Assembly: GCF_014652895.1 (NCBI RefSeq)
Contig: NZ_BMZR01000001.1
Coordinates: 992,001-1,056,000, forward strand
Origin: Psychrobacter glaciei
Lineage (GTDB): Bacteria > Pseudomonadota > Gammaproteobacteria > Pseudomonadales > Moraxellaceae
Length of the DNA stretch: 64,000 nt
Reading direction: 5' to 3'
Every line of letters begins with the position of its first letter. Position 1 is the stretch's first letter. This document shows, in pieces, positions 1 through 8,816 of this stretch. A program made the translations under genes and the position numbers. Under the pieces are notes generated by a model, which was given only the letters and a program-made list of their open reading frames with translations, ran no database searches and had not been told where the DNA came from.

Positions 1-2
1 AA

Positions 3-17
3 ACCCCGATACGGGGT
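3..17 (-). terminator. Hairpin at end of siderophore operon
   Basis: Perfect 6-bp stem ACCCCG/CGGGGT with a 3-nt loop lies just past the stop of the MFS gene. Read on the minus strand it is followed by TTT and then leaves the window, so the U-tract cannot be fully seen. It probably ends the siderophore biosynthesis operon. Confidence 0.6.
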
Positions 18-23
18 ATTTGT

Positions 24-1523
24 TTATGGGGATCGTGGTAATTTGCACGCTGAAGGAATTGTGAATAATAAAATCACCGCGATGACCACCAGTATTTCTT
101 GGATCGCGCTTGCCATACCATCACTACTACCTGCTACTAATAACTGCGCACTTCGACTGTCTATATAAAGGGTGGACAGCGTGATAAATATGGTAGAGAT
201 GATGCGGCGACTGATGTTATTAAGTGCGGCTCCCTCAGTGACTGCGTCTTTGGGTAAACTGCTAAACCCAACGGTCGTGGTTGGCAGGTATGCTAGACCC
301 ACTCCGACACCGCGCATACTCATAATTAGCATTAATAGCCAAAGTGTGGGCTGATACAAGCACCATGCCAGCATCAAGGTAGACAGCGCACTAATCGCAA
401 TTCCTACGATGCCAATCCCTCTGGCACCTTGCTTATCTACCATCTTGCCAGCGTAATGCGTGGTGATACTGGCCACGAGCGTCGCGACCATCAGGACAAC
501 ACCTGTCCATAAAGCACTCTCGCCCATCACGTCTTGTATCAGCACGGGTAATAACAAGAGACACAGCATCAAACCGACTGTTTGGCTAATGCTGATGATA
601 TTACTGTGCAAATAGGTTTTGTTGTTAAACAAACGCACGTTTAATAATGGATGTTTCTGCCGCCGCTCATAGGCCCACCAAACCATCGCGGACAGTAAAA
701 ATCCAATAGACAATAAACCCAAGGTAGCTATCTTTAATAAGCCATCACTGTTGAATAAGCCACCAGTAAAATCTATTTTCAGCGTGCTCAGCCAAACCAT
801 CATAGCCAGCAGCCAAGTAAGTAAGCTGATAAACCCGATGGTATCAAAAGGGCTTTTTTCATCATGTGAGCGCATGTCAGGTATTAACCACCACACCATC
901 GTCATGACCGCCGCACTGAGTGGCAAGGTAATGGCAAACAGTGTCCACCACGCAAACTGCTCAACCAAATAAGCCCCCACCAAAGGGCCAAACGCCAACG
1001 ACATCATAATAACAATGCCCCATAGCGCCATTACTCTGCCATGCTGCTGCTGCGGATAAATCTGATACAGCATACCAATAGAAAGTGGAATAATCAGACC
1101 GCCACTCAGCCCTTGTATGGCTCTAGCAATGATAACAAGGCTCATACTAGAGGCCAGCATGCCAATGGCTGAGCCTAGCATAAACCCAAAAATGGCCGCC
1201 AAATAAACATGCTTAAAAGGGAACTTTTTGTTTAAGTAGCCACTCAGCATTAGCCCTACGCTCATGGCCAAGACATAGGCATTTAGTACCCAACCGCCCA
1301 TCACAATATCGACATCAAATACAGACATGAAGACAGGAATAGCCGGGTTAAGCGCGCTATTACTAAAGCTGACGACCGTACCGCCGAGTAGTAATGTCAG
1401 TAATACCTGCTGTACCTGTTTGTCGGTCAAGCTATGACTGCTAATATTCGAGGCTTCGTTTATAGGCGATTCATTAGTAGATGCCTTATTTATAGGGGCT
1501 TTATTTATAGGAGCTTTGCTCAT
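24..1523 (-). CDS. MFS transporter, DHA2-like, probable siderophore exporter
   Basis: A 499-residue very hydrophobic protein with about 14 predicted membrane segments, the usual size of the DHA2 (14-TM) drug:H+ antiporter branch of the major facilitator superfamily. The first 32 residues are hydrophilic and repetitive (SKAPINKAPINKAS), before the first membrane helix near residue 40. Its start overlaps the stop of the upstream acetyltransferase by one base (1523), so it is the last gene of the siderophore operon. From context it most likely exports the finished siderophore from the cytoplasm; drug efflux is the alternative. The export role is inferred from position, not from any diagnostic residue. 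Confidence 0.8.
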   Translation of the reverse strand: MSKAPINKAPINKASTNESPINEASNISSHSLTDKQVQQVLLTLLLGGTVVSFSNSALNPAIPVFMSVFDVDIVMGGWVLNAYVLAMSVGLMLSGYLNKKFPFKHVYLAAIFGFMLGSAIGMLASSMSLVIIARAIQGLSGGLIIPLSIGMLYQIYPQQQHGRVMALWGIVIMMSLAFGPLVGAYLVEQFAWWTLFAITLPLSAAVMTMVWWLIPDMRSHDEKSPFDTIGFISLLTWLLAMMVWLSTLKIDFTGGLFNSDGLLKIATLGLLSIGFLLSAMVWWAYERRQKHPLLNVRLFNNKTYLHSNIISISQTVGLMLCLLLLPVLIQDVMGESALWTGVVLMVATLVASITTHYAGKMVDKQGARGIGIVGIAISALSTLMLAWCLYQPTLWLLMLIMSMRGVGVGLAYLPTTTVGFSSLPKDAVTEGAALNNISRRIISTIFITLSTLYIDSRSAQLLVAGSSDGMASAIQEILVVIAVILLFTIPSACKLPRSP

Positions 1524-2125
1524 TAAGCAGTGGCACCATAAAAGCTGAGATAACCTCTAGATTCCAAAAACTCATCGCGATTGCAAAAATACAAGGCGGC
1601 GGTCTTTTCTGGCATCTCAATCAGGCGTTGTACTCTATAGGCAAAGCTATCGGCCACCCACTGATACACCTCAACCTTGCTATCAGGCTCACCCACGATT
1701 TTTTTGGCCTCAGTATGCTCAAATATAAACTTGCTGATCATCAAACCCGTTGGTTTTAGATAGCCTTTGCCAACCACCGCTGGATCGCCAAGCAAAATAT
1801 GCCAGCCCATGTCCGTCTCTTTGGCTTTGTAATAATGAGACAACCGGTCACGAGCCGTCTCATAAACCTCTGTATAGCCAATCGGCTTATCATCACAAAG
1901 TATGAGGTAGAGACGCTGATGATCATCGGCCAGCATTTTTTCAAAATGGGTTTTTAGTTGCGGCATTGGGAGATGTAGCTGCCACTGATCAACCACATGC
2001 TCAGCATGCATCCATTTATACAGCAATGGCATATCATCTGGGTATTTGACAGGTCTCAATGCAAACGTCTTTTGATAAGCTTCAATACTAAAAGTATCGG
2101 GTAGGTTTTGGGTGATGGTCGGCAT
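1523..2125 (-). CDS. GNAT acetyltransferase of siderophore pathway (IucB/RhbD-like)
   Basis: A 200-residue GNAT-fold protein of the siderophore acyltransferase family (IucB, RhbD, AlcB-like). Visible family features are PVKYPDDMPLLYKWMH near the start, the IGYTEVYE strand and the GDPAVVGKGYLKPTG acetyl-CoA loop. It should acylate the N-hydroxy amine made by the neighbouring monooxygenase, giving a hydroxamate. I start it at the ATG at 2125, which has AGGAG six bases upstream; an in-frame start at 2149 exists but has no good ribosome site. The acyl group used (acetyl, succinyl or longer) cannot be read from sequence. Confidence 0.85.
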   Translation of the reverse strand: MPTITQNLPDTFSIEAYQKTFALRPVKYPDDMPLLYKWMHAEHVVDQWQLHLPMPQLKTHFEKMLADDHQRLYLILCDDKPIGYTEVYETARDRLSHYYKAKETDMGWHILLGDPAVVGKGYLKPTGLMISKFIFEHTEAKKIVGEPDSKVEVYQWVADSFAYRVQRLIEMPEKTAALYFCNRDEFLESRGYLSFYGATA

Positions 2126-2202
2126 GACTTGCTCCTGATTGTTATACAATTATATTGTTATGTGATTAATATGGTTTTTATGAAATACGATGCTTATAAA
2201 AA

Positions 2203-3582
2203 CTACGCGCCAAAATTTTGAAACACTTTTAAGGCATCGGTATCGTAAGTCTGCTCACCTGTCAACTGATTGACGATACACCCTGCTCGATAAGCACCCA
2301 GCCCCAAGTCCGGTGCGCCAACGCCATGGGTGTGCACTTCTTGGTTTTGTACAAAAATTTTGCCATCAGTCGCGATGTCTTTTTGATGCGTCAATGCATA
2401 TTTCAGTGCATAGTCTCTATCAATGACTGGCTGATCAAACTCATCGTGCGCGATGCTAGGCAGTATCGTGTTTAAACACTCAGGCAGACCGTAACGATAG
2501 CCTGTACCAGCAATCACACAGTCATACTCAGCAGTAAAATCTTGATTCTGCTCACGCTGTTTAACTACCAGTTTTATGGTGTCTGTCGGCTCTGGCGCTT
2601 CTAGCATTGTTGTCAGTGTTGCTTCAATTACTTCACAGTTAGACATTAACGTCGAATACAAATCTTGATTGGTAATACTGCGCTCATAGAGACGGTGATA
2701 GATATCGCGTATGGTCTCAAAGCCCATGCCTTTATAGAGCAGGTCTTGCTTGGCAGTGACTTGGGGCTTGGTTGCTGAGTCTAAATGATAAAAGTAATCT
2801 GTATATGCAGGGCTAAAATGCTCCAAGCCTAATGGGGAGTACTCCATGGGGAAAAATCCTGCCGAGCGAGTCATCCAATCTAGCTGAAACTTAGGGTAGT
2901 CATTAGTACTATCATCGCCATCAAACTGCTGATCAAACAGCGTTCGATACACCTCTGCTGAGGACTGCCCAGATCCCAACACCAATACTTTGGGTAACCC
3001 CTCTTCTACCTTACCGCTATTTGGCTTTAGACTATCTAAGTCAAAATTGTCTGCAAAATGGGCAGTGTGCATACAACGGTTGGGTGCTTGCTTGGCAATG
3101 TCTTGCAACGATAGTGGTAGCATGGCCTGTGTGCCCGTGCCTATGACTAAATTTTTAGCATGATAGGTGTTTTGTGTGCCCTGCTCACAGACGGTCACTA
3201 CAAATCCATCATTGGTGTCGTCAAACGCCACGTCTATCACTGCCGCATCAAAGCTCAAACTATCCAGTTGCCCTGCTACCCACTGGCAATAATGGTTATA
3301 TTCTTTACGATAAATTTTAAATTCTTCTAAAAAGTAAAACTTGAGCAATCGGTGCTGAGTATGCAAATAATTCAAAAAAGAATACGGACTGGTTGGGTCT
3401 ATCATCGTCACCAAGTCTGCCATAAAAGGTACTTGCAGCGTAGTGTTTGGCAATATCATGCCTTTATGCCAATTAAACTCAGCCTTTTGCTCAAAAAACT
3501 TGGCGGTTACGTCGGTCTTTGTCAGTAATGCCGCCAAACTTAAATTAAACGGCCCTACGCCAATACCAATAATATCTAACAC
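2203..3582 (-). CDS. Diamine/amino-acid N-hydroxylating monooxygenase (IucD/RhbE-like)
   Basis: A 459-residue FAD and NADPH dependent N-hydroxylase of the lysine/ornithine/diaminopropane monooxygenase family. The N-terminal FAD motif is IIGIGVGPFNLSLAAL, the active-site region has FNWHKGM and LQVPFMADLV, the NADPH motif is VLGSGQSSAEVY near residue 200, and the C-terminal ATGY-type motif appears as IAGTGYRYG. It hydroxylates the primary amine of the diamine made by Dat and Ddc, the first committed hydroxamate step. Start is a GTG with AAGGGG just upstream. Gap to the downstream acetyltransferase is short, consistent with one operon. Confidence 0.88.
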   Translation of the reverse strand: MLDIIGIGVGPFNLSLAALLTKTDVTAKFFEQKAEFNWHKGMILPNTTLQVPFMADLVTMIDPTSPYSFLNYLHTQHRLLKFYFLEEFKIYRKEYNHYCQWVAGQLDSLSFDAAVIDVAFDDTNDGFVVTVCEQGTQNTYHAKNLVIGTGTQAMLPLSLQDIAKQAPNRCMHTAHFADNFDLDSLKPNSGKVEEGLPKVLVLGSGQSSAEVYRTLFDQQFDGDDSTNDYPKFQLDWMTRSAGFFPMEYSPLGLEHFSPAYTDYFYHLDSATKPQVTAKQDLLYKGMGFETIRDIYHRLYERSITNQDLYSTLMSNCEVIEATLTTMLEAPEPTDTIKLVVKQREQNQDFTAEYDCVIAGTGYRYGLPECLNTILPSIAHDEFDQPVIDRDYALKYALTHQKDIATDGKIFVQNQEVHTHGVGAPDLGLGAYRAGCIVNQLTGEQTYDTDALKVFQNFGA

Positions 3583-3675
3583 GGTCGCCCCTTAGTGATT
3601 ACGTTCATTCTTATAGTTATTTCTGTGTTGCCCAACTTTTATCGTGTGCTAATTTTGCCGTTCCAATATGACGTG

Positions 3676-5523
3676 CTACGTCATCATAGGGTTTGGGATG
3701 TCGACATAAATAGACTGGGTTTCAACAGGTGCGGTCAGCTCATCGAGCGCATAGAGTCTGGTGAGTAGATTGCCCTTGAACGGCAATGTAGGACTACGCA
3801 ACAACAAGTCAAATAACGAGCGATGCGGGTATTGTTGCTCTAACGCCATTAAGCATTCTTTAAACGTCGTAATTAATGTCTCCTCACTCACAAGCTGAGT
3901 ACGAGCAATAGCAGTGATAAGACCAAATATACTGTTACCAACTAAATAATAGGCAAAGCGTGAGTCGGCAAAGTCTTCTGGAATGACACACTCTCCTTCG
4001 CTAATCAGCTCGGGATAAGCGTCAATGAGCGGCGTGGCATACTCTGCAATATAGCCAAACCCTTGATTGTCTCTGGCCCAAAATTTAGTAGGATAGCCGT
4101 CTTTTAGCTCGATCAGACTGTTTTGCTGATGTACCTCAAACCCAATACCATGCTGATAATACATATGAATAAGCGGTATAAAACCAACTTGCAAATAAGT
4201 GTCAAACCACTGGATAGCCACCTGTTCTAAAGGTTCATCTGTCCGTTTATGGATAGACTTAAACAATGTCTCTAAACGGTTGGTGAAACGGGTTGGATGG
4301 TCTTGGCTTAAGCTGGCAAGATTGGTGACTTGCGTATCTTCTGTAAAAGGATTATCACGTAAGATACAAATAGTCTCATCAATGATTTTTCCATCGACAC
4401 GTAAGGCAATCCAAGCAGGGTCATTCAATACCGCAATCGTAGGATACTCGGTTTTGAGCTGAGTACCATAGTCGCTACGCCAGATTCGGCAGGCATGCAT
4501 ACCGCGTTTGCATTCTTTGGGCAGGTTAATCCGCACAGAATTGGTAATCGCTACAGACAACGACAGTTTAAACATCCAAGGCGCATCAAAGGCCGCCAGT
4601 GTGCGTACTGATGTAGTCGGATGCAGATACCAACCGAGTTCACCCAAGTCAAACAATTGGCCTTTTTCTAGCAATTTTTGATACCACGGCTGCTGCTGCA
4701 AAAACCTTGCTTGCCAAGGGTGCAATGGCAACAGCTTATAGTCTGGATGCTCATCCACAAGTTGCTGCTGATAGCCACTCATATCAGCTTGTAGCTTTGA
4801 TTTGAGCGCTGTGGTAATACTCTCGCCATCTACGAATTCTTCTGTAATGCAGCTGGGGTGCACTAGCCAATAATGCAGCTGGGTTTTGCTACTGGTCTCG
4901 GGCGCATACTTTGCCCATTCGGCACCATAAAAACCAGCACGGCCTTTGGGTGTAGGGTGCATGGCATGACCGTAAATAAGGTTTTGTTCGGTCTGAATAA
5001 AGTCTTGCTGATAGTCAATGATGTCATCAATCTCATCATTGCGATGCTCTAAAATAATCTGCAACCCCTCATAACTCTCAATCCAGCGCTTTAATACACC
5101 ATTGGCATCTAGCGTCGCTTTGTCTTTATAACGATGCACGATGTCTTCAATAATCAAAGACGCTAGGCTCATAGCGGAGGATTTTATCCATCGACTGTTT
5201 TGCAAAGGGTCGTCCAGTTGCGTGTCTAGTTTCGAGTCTGCTCGTATGCTTACCTGCTTATTCAATATAAGCGGCGTGCCCGCCAAACGGTGCTGACCCA
5301 ATTGGCTCACTCTGTCGACAGGTACGACCATTACCGTGTTCGAAGGCAATAGCATTAGCACTAATAGAGGCTTATTTTGTGAGGCCTGCTTCTGTATATC
5401 ATCCTGCTGTTCTACGGCAATAATATCGCCGAGCCCAGTTTCAAAACAATAAGCATTGATTAGATTTTGTAGTGTAAGTCGATCAAGCGTTTTATGCTGC
5501 ATCATGTTATTTTTTCCCATCAA
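3676..5523 (-). CDS. NRPS-independent siderophore synthetase (IucA/IucC family)
   Basis: A 615-residue ATP-dependent NIS synthetase, full length for IucA/IucC. Key motifs visible are GHAMHPTPKGRAGF (adenylate and substrate binding), LLPLHPWQ, HPTTSVRTLAAF, ITNSVRINLPK and the C-terminal FEVHQQNSLIELKDG and FWARDNQG of the FhuF-like end. It condenses a carboxylate with the N-hydroxy-N-acyl diamine. It overlaps the end of ddc by 17 bases, suggesting coupled translation; the start may instead be one of the Met codons within the first eight residues. It is the only synthetase of this family in the window, whereas citrate-bis-hydroxamate pathways such as rhizobactin 1021 or acinetoferrin use two. 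Confidence 0.9.
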   Translation of the reverse strand: MMGKNNMMQHKTLDRLTLQNLINAYCFETGLGDIIAVEQQDDIQKQASQNKPLLVLMLLPSNTVMVVPVDRVSQLGQHRLAGTPLILNKQVSIRADSKLDTQLDDPLQNSRWIKSSAMSLASLIIEDIVHRYKDKATLDANGVLKRWIESYEGLQIILEHRNDEIDDIIDYQQDFIQTEQNLIYGHAMHPTPKGRAGFYGAEWAKYAPETSSKTQLHYWLVHPSCITEEFVDGESITTALKSKLQADMSGYQQQLVDEHPDYKLLPLHPWQARFLQQQPWYQKLLEKGQLFDLGELGWYLHPTTSVRTLAAFDAPWMFKLSLSVAITNSVRINLPKECKRGMHACRIWRSDYGTQLKTEYPTIAVLNDPAWIALRVDGKIIDETICILRDNPFTEDTQVTNLASLSQDHPTRFTNRLETLFKSIHKRTDEPLEQVAIQWFDTYLQVGFIPLIHMYYQHGIGFEVHQQNSLIELKDGYPTKFWARDNQGFGYIAEYATPLIDAYPELISEGECVIPEDFADSRFAYYLVGNSIFGLITAIARTQLVSEETLITTFKECLMALEQQYPHRSLFDLLLRSPTLPFKGNLLTRLYALDELTAPVETQSIYVDIPNPMMT

Positions 5524-6997
5524 CGTTCAGGTTGTCAGAATTGAGTCGGTTAAAACCAGCAATAGCCATCTGCTCAATGATGTCTGCAATATCATTGATT
5601 TGGGTATTGGGATTTAGAATGGTGAATTTAAGGCAAAGGCGCTGCTTAAACTGTGTGGTGGCCACATTGGCGATGTTATTGACCAATAACGCTTGAGCAA
5701 TGTGGCGATTGAGCTGTGCGAGTTGGTCATCAGATAGCGCGGTATCTTTGGGTGTAAAGTAAAACAAAACACTGCTAATAATAGGCTCATGTACCAGTAC
5801 AAAATTTTCATTTGCATCAATCAGCTGTGCCGCCTGCTTAGCAGTATCCAAACAGCTATCAATCAAGGCTGCATAGTCCTCCGTTCCCAGTAAGTCCAGA
5901 GCCATCCACAGTTTTAAGGCATCGAAACGGCGTGTGGTCTGTAAAGAGTACGTGACCAAGTTTGGAATGTTTTCCTGTTCGTCATCAGCAGAGTTTAGAT
6001 ACTCGCTATGATGGCGAATGCTCTCGAAATTTCGATTGTCTCGTAAGAGAAAAGCACCACAGCTAATCGGCAAGAAGAAATGCTTGTGAAAATCTAGAGT
6101 GATAGAGTCAGCTTGATTCAGACCGTTAATCAAGTGTCGATAACGCTGTGATAGTAGCAATGCCCCGCCCCATGCTGCATCGACATGTAGCCATATGTTT
6201 TCATCACGGCAAATTTTGCCGATAGCGATTAGAGGATCAATCGCACCCAAATCGGTGGTGCCAGCAGTTGCGATGATGGCCATTACATTGTCAGCGCCTA
6301 GACTATCTATCTGATGCTGTAAGTCAGACATCAGCATGGCGCCTGATGCATCGGTCGCTACTTTAATGACGGAACGTTGGCCTAGGCCCAGTAGCGCCGC
6401 GTTTTTTTCAATAGAAAAGTGCGCTTGGTCTGAGCATAGGATGTTGCCGCTAGGCTGACCCATCAGGCCGTCCTTTTGCACATCAACGCCCTTAGCCTTA
6501 TAGAATTGATTGCGTGCCAGCAGTAGACCCATCAAATTACTTTGCGTACCACCACTGGTAAAGACACCACCAGCGTTACTGCTTTTTTGATTGCTATCGC
6601 TATTAAACTGGCAACGTTGACACAGCCAATGTATCAAGTCTTTTTCGATATAGGTCGCTGCTGGGCTTTGATTCCACGAGTCCATACTTTGGTTAGTGGC
6701 TGCGATAATCATCTCAGCAATCTGACCAATAACCAGTGTGGGTGGATGTAAGTGGGCTAAGCAATTCGCATTGGCCGTCGACACACAACTGGGTAAAAAC
6801 TTACTTTGAATATCAGCGAGTATCGTGTCGATGTCTCGGCCTTGTTCACCGATGCTAAAGGCATTGGTTACTTGCACTTGTTGCGGTGTGCCGCCCAAAT
6901 ACACGTTATTGTCGTCTAGCCACTGTTTGATGACAGCGCTGGTTTTTTGCATATGCGTGACATATTGCGCACTGGTTTGCTGGTTTAATAAATGCAA
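5507..6997 (-). CDS. ddc: L-2,4-diaminobutyrate decarboxylase (PLP, group II)
   Basis: A 496-residue group II PLP decarboxylase. Motifs visible: HPPTLVIGQIAEMIIAATNQS, the GVFTSGGTQSNLMGLLLAR cofactor-phosphate region, LHVDAAWGGALL with the PLP-pyridine Asp, and SITLDFHKHFFLPISCGAFL with the Schiff-base lysine. Together with the neighbouring aminotransferase it should make 1,3-diaminopropane, as Dat/Ddc pairs do in Acinetobacter and rhizobactin 1021 producers. The start is a TTG with GAGGA upstream (the next internal Met is 15 codons in and lacks a site). Other substrates such as glutamate or tyrosine are less likely given the neighbour. Confidence 0.87.
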   Translation of the reverse strand: MHLLNQQTSAQYVTHMQKTSAVIKQWLDDNNVYLGGTPQQVQVTNAFSIGEQGRDIDTILADIQSKFLPSCVSTANANCLAHLHPPTLVIGQIAEMIIAATNQSMDSWNQSPAATYIEKDLIHWLCQRCQFNSDSNQKSSNAGGVFTSGGTQSNLMGLLLARNQFYKAKGVDVQKDGLMGQPSGNILCSDQAHFSIEKNAALLGLGQRSVIKVATDASGAMLMSDLQHQIDSLGADNVMAIIATAGTTDLGAIDPLIAIGKICRDENIWLHVDAAWGGALLLSQRYRHLINGLNQADSITLDFHKHFFLPISCGAFLLRDNRNFESIRHHSEYLNSADDEQENIPNLVTYSLQTTRRFDALKLWMALDLLGTEDYAALIDSCLDTAKQAAQLIDANENFVLVHEPIISSVLFYFTPKDTALSDDQLAQLNRHIAQALLVNNIANVATTQFKQRLCLKFTILNPNTQINDIADIIEQMAIAGFNRLNSDNLNVDGKK

Positions 6998-7111
6998 AAT
7001 GTCCTCACTTGTTTATTCTACGATGTATAAATCGCAAATAAGTGACTTATTATTAGAGTCGTTATCAGAGTTTTTTATAAAAGTGTGAATCATGCTAAAG
7101 CGCTGGCAAGA

Positions 7112-8461
7112 CTATTGATTGTCCTCTAGCGCCATATCGAGCCTTTGCAAGACTTGCTGCAGCTCATCTTTGGTTATATTGAGTGGCGGTAATAATCGCA
7201 GTACTGTGCCACCGCGCCCGCCCTTTTCAATCACCAATCCATGCTTAAAACACGCTTGTTGGATTTTGGCAGCCACATCGCTGTCTGCTGGATAGCTGCC
7301 ATCATTTTGTTTGGGCAGGCTGGGATTGATAATCTCTATGCCAATCATGAGACCACGTCCTCTGACTTGGCCAATTTGTGGATAGCGCTGTTGGCGTATT
7401 TTTAGCTGCGCCATGAACCATGTGCCTATTTCTAAAACATAGTCAGCAACGTTGTTGTCTTTTAAGTAATTAAGAGTGGCAAGGCCAGTCGCCATCGCCA
7501 ATTGATTGCCTCTAAACGTGCCAGAATGATTGCCTGCTTGCCATACATCGTATTGTTTTTTGATGCCCAGTACCGCAAGTGGCAGCCCACCACCGATTGC
7601 CTTTGACATCACAATCATATCGGGATCAATATCCGCATATTGATAAGCGAACCAACGTCCGGTACGGCAAAACCCTGTTTGCACTTCATCGATAATCAGC
7701 ATAATACCCAGCTCTTTTGTCACTCGGCGCACATGCTTCAACCACTCTATGGGTGCCGGGTTGACACCGCCTTCCCCTTGTATGACTTCTAAAATGACCG
7801 CTGCTGGTTTTACCACACCGCTCTCTACATCTTTTAGGAAGCTTTCAAAGTAGCTCATATGGGCATGAATGCTCTGCTCAAAAGGCAAGCCAAACGCGCA
7901 GCGATACATATTGGGATAAGGTAAGAACTGCACCGAGCTCATCAAGCCTTCGATACCTTGTTTAGGTGCCAAGTTTCCTGTCACAGCCAGAGCACCATGT
8001 GTCATGCCATGATAGCCACCGCTGAAACTAACCACACCTGAACGCCCCGTGACTTGTTTCGCCAGTTTGATAGCGGCTTCTACTGCATCAGCGCCTGTCG
8101 GCCCGCAAAACTGCAAGCAATACTCATCGCTATTGGTCGCGAGTAGCTTGTACATGAACTCGCTGAATTTATCTTTTAACGGTGTGGTGATATCCAATGT
8201 ATGCATCGGTAGATTGCTGTCTAACAGCGCTTTGATGCTTTCTATGACCACAGGATGATTGTGCCCAAGCGCCAGCGTGCCAGCACCAGATAGGCAATCG
8301 ATATACTTATTACCTTCCACATCGGTAATCCAAGCGCCTTTAGCTGATTGAATCGCAAAGGGCAGCTTACGTGGATAACTACGAACCTTTGATTCAAATT
8401 GTTCTTGACGATTTAAGTAGCATTCGTTATCACGTGATTCGTCTAATAAGATCGTGTCCAT
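7112..8461 (-). CDS. dat: Diaminobutyrate--2-oxoglutarate aminotransferase
   Basis: A 449-residue class III PLP aminotransferase. It shows the [13 protein letters not shown] and [19 protein letters not shown] regions, [15 protein letters not shown], the [15 protein letters not shown] cofactor Asp, and [13 protein letters not shown] with the catalytic lysine. The [12 protein letters not shown] form is typical of Dat proteins. It converts aspartate semialdehyde plus glutamate to 2,4-diaminobutyrate, feeding ddc. It is the first gene of the minus-strand siderophore operon, with its ATG at 8461 preceded by AAGG, and a promoter with an overlapping Fur box about 80-110 bases upstream. Confidence 0.9.
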   Translation of the reverse strand: MDTILLDESRDNECYLNRQEQFESKVRSYPRKLPFAIQSAKGAWITDVEGNKYIDCLSGAGTLALGHNHPVVIESIKALLDSNLPMHTLDITTPLKDKFSEFMYKLLATNSDEYCLQFCGPTGADAVEAAIKLAKQVTGRSGVVSFSGGYHGMTHGALAVTGNLAPKQGIEGLMSSVQFLPYPNMYRCAFGLPFEQSIHAHMSYFESFLKDVESGVVKPAAVILEVIQGEGGVNPAPIEWLKHVRRVTKELGIMLIIDEVQTGFCRTGRWFAYQYADIDPDMIVMSKAIGGGLPLAVLGIKKQYDVWQAGNHSGTFRGNQLAMATGLATLNYLKDNNVADYVLEIGTWFMAQLKIRQQRYPQIGQVRGRGLMIGIEIINPSLPKQNDGSYPADSDVAAKIQQACFKHGLVIEKGGRGGTVLRLLPPLNITKDELQQVLQRLDMALEDNQ

Positions 8462-8542
8462 AGCTTCAGCCTTGTTATTGTCAGTAGTCTTGGATAAACA
8501 TTCGAAAGTAAGGTTTGACGCTTACTTCTTAAAATAACGCTC

Positions 8543-8571
8543 ATTATATTGAATAATAATGTAAATGATAA
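8543..8571 (-). promoter_or_regulatory. Promoter of siderophore biosynthesis operon
   Basis: On the minus strand TTATCA (566-571 of the 8 kb block) is followed after exactly 17 bases by a consensus TATAAT (positions 8543-8548). This sits about 80 bases before the dat start codon and is overlapped at its -35 by the Fur box. Read directly from sequence; activity is inferred. Confidence 0.6.
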
Positions 8572-8579
8572 TCATTATT
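8561..8579. promoter_or_regulatory. Fur box
   Basis: The 19-mer GTAAATGATAATCATTATT matches 16 of 19 positions of the Fur consensus GATAATGATAATCATTATC. It overlaps the -35 element of the dat promoter, so iron-loaded Fur would block the siderophore operon. Confidence 0.8.
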
Positions 8580-8749
8580 ATTAATGAGGCGTAGTATCTA
8601 CTACCAATAACTGACTGTCAACCCAGTTTGCGAATTTTTCAGTAGATTAACACGATAAAGAGAGCTGTTAGCGTGAAGTTCAGAATGATGAATTAAAGAT
8701 GAAGAAAACCATCATAAACCGTCAACCGATCAGTGACACACAGCTACCC

Positions 8750-8778
8750 AGCACAGATAGCTCTAGACTATCTGTGCT
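8750..8778. terminator. Strong hairpin after fhuB
   Basis: Perfect 11-bp stem AGCACAGATAG/CTATCTGTGCT with a 7-base loop lies 40 bases past the fhuB stop (minus strand). There is no U-tract, so it may be a factor-dependent terminator or an mRNA 3' stabiliser. The rest of the 355-base gap 8462-8816 holds only the dat promoter and Fur box. Confidence 0.5.
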
Positions 8779-8816
8779 CGCCTAAATCATTTGCCAGTAA
8801 CTATCTAAAACAGCGG

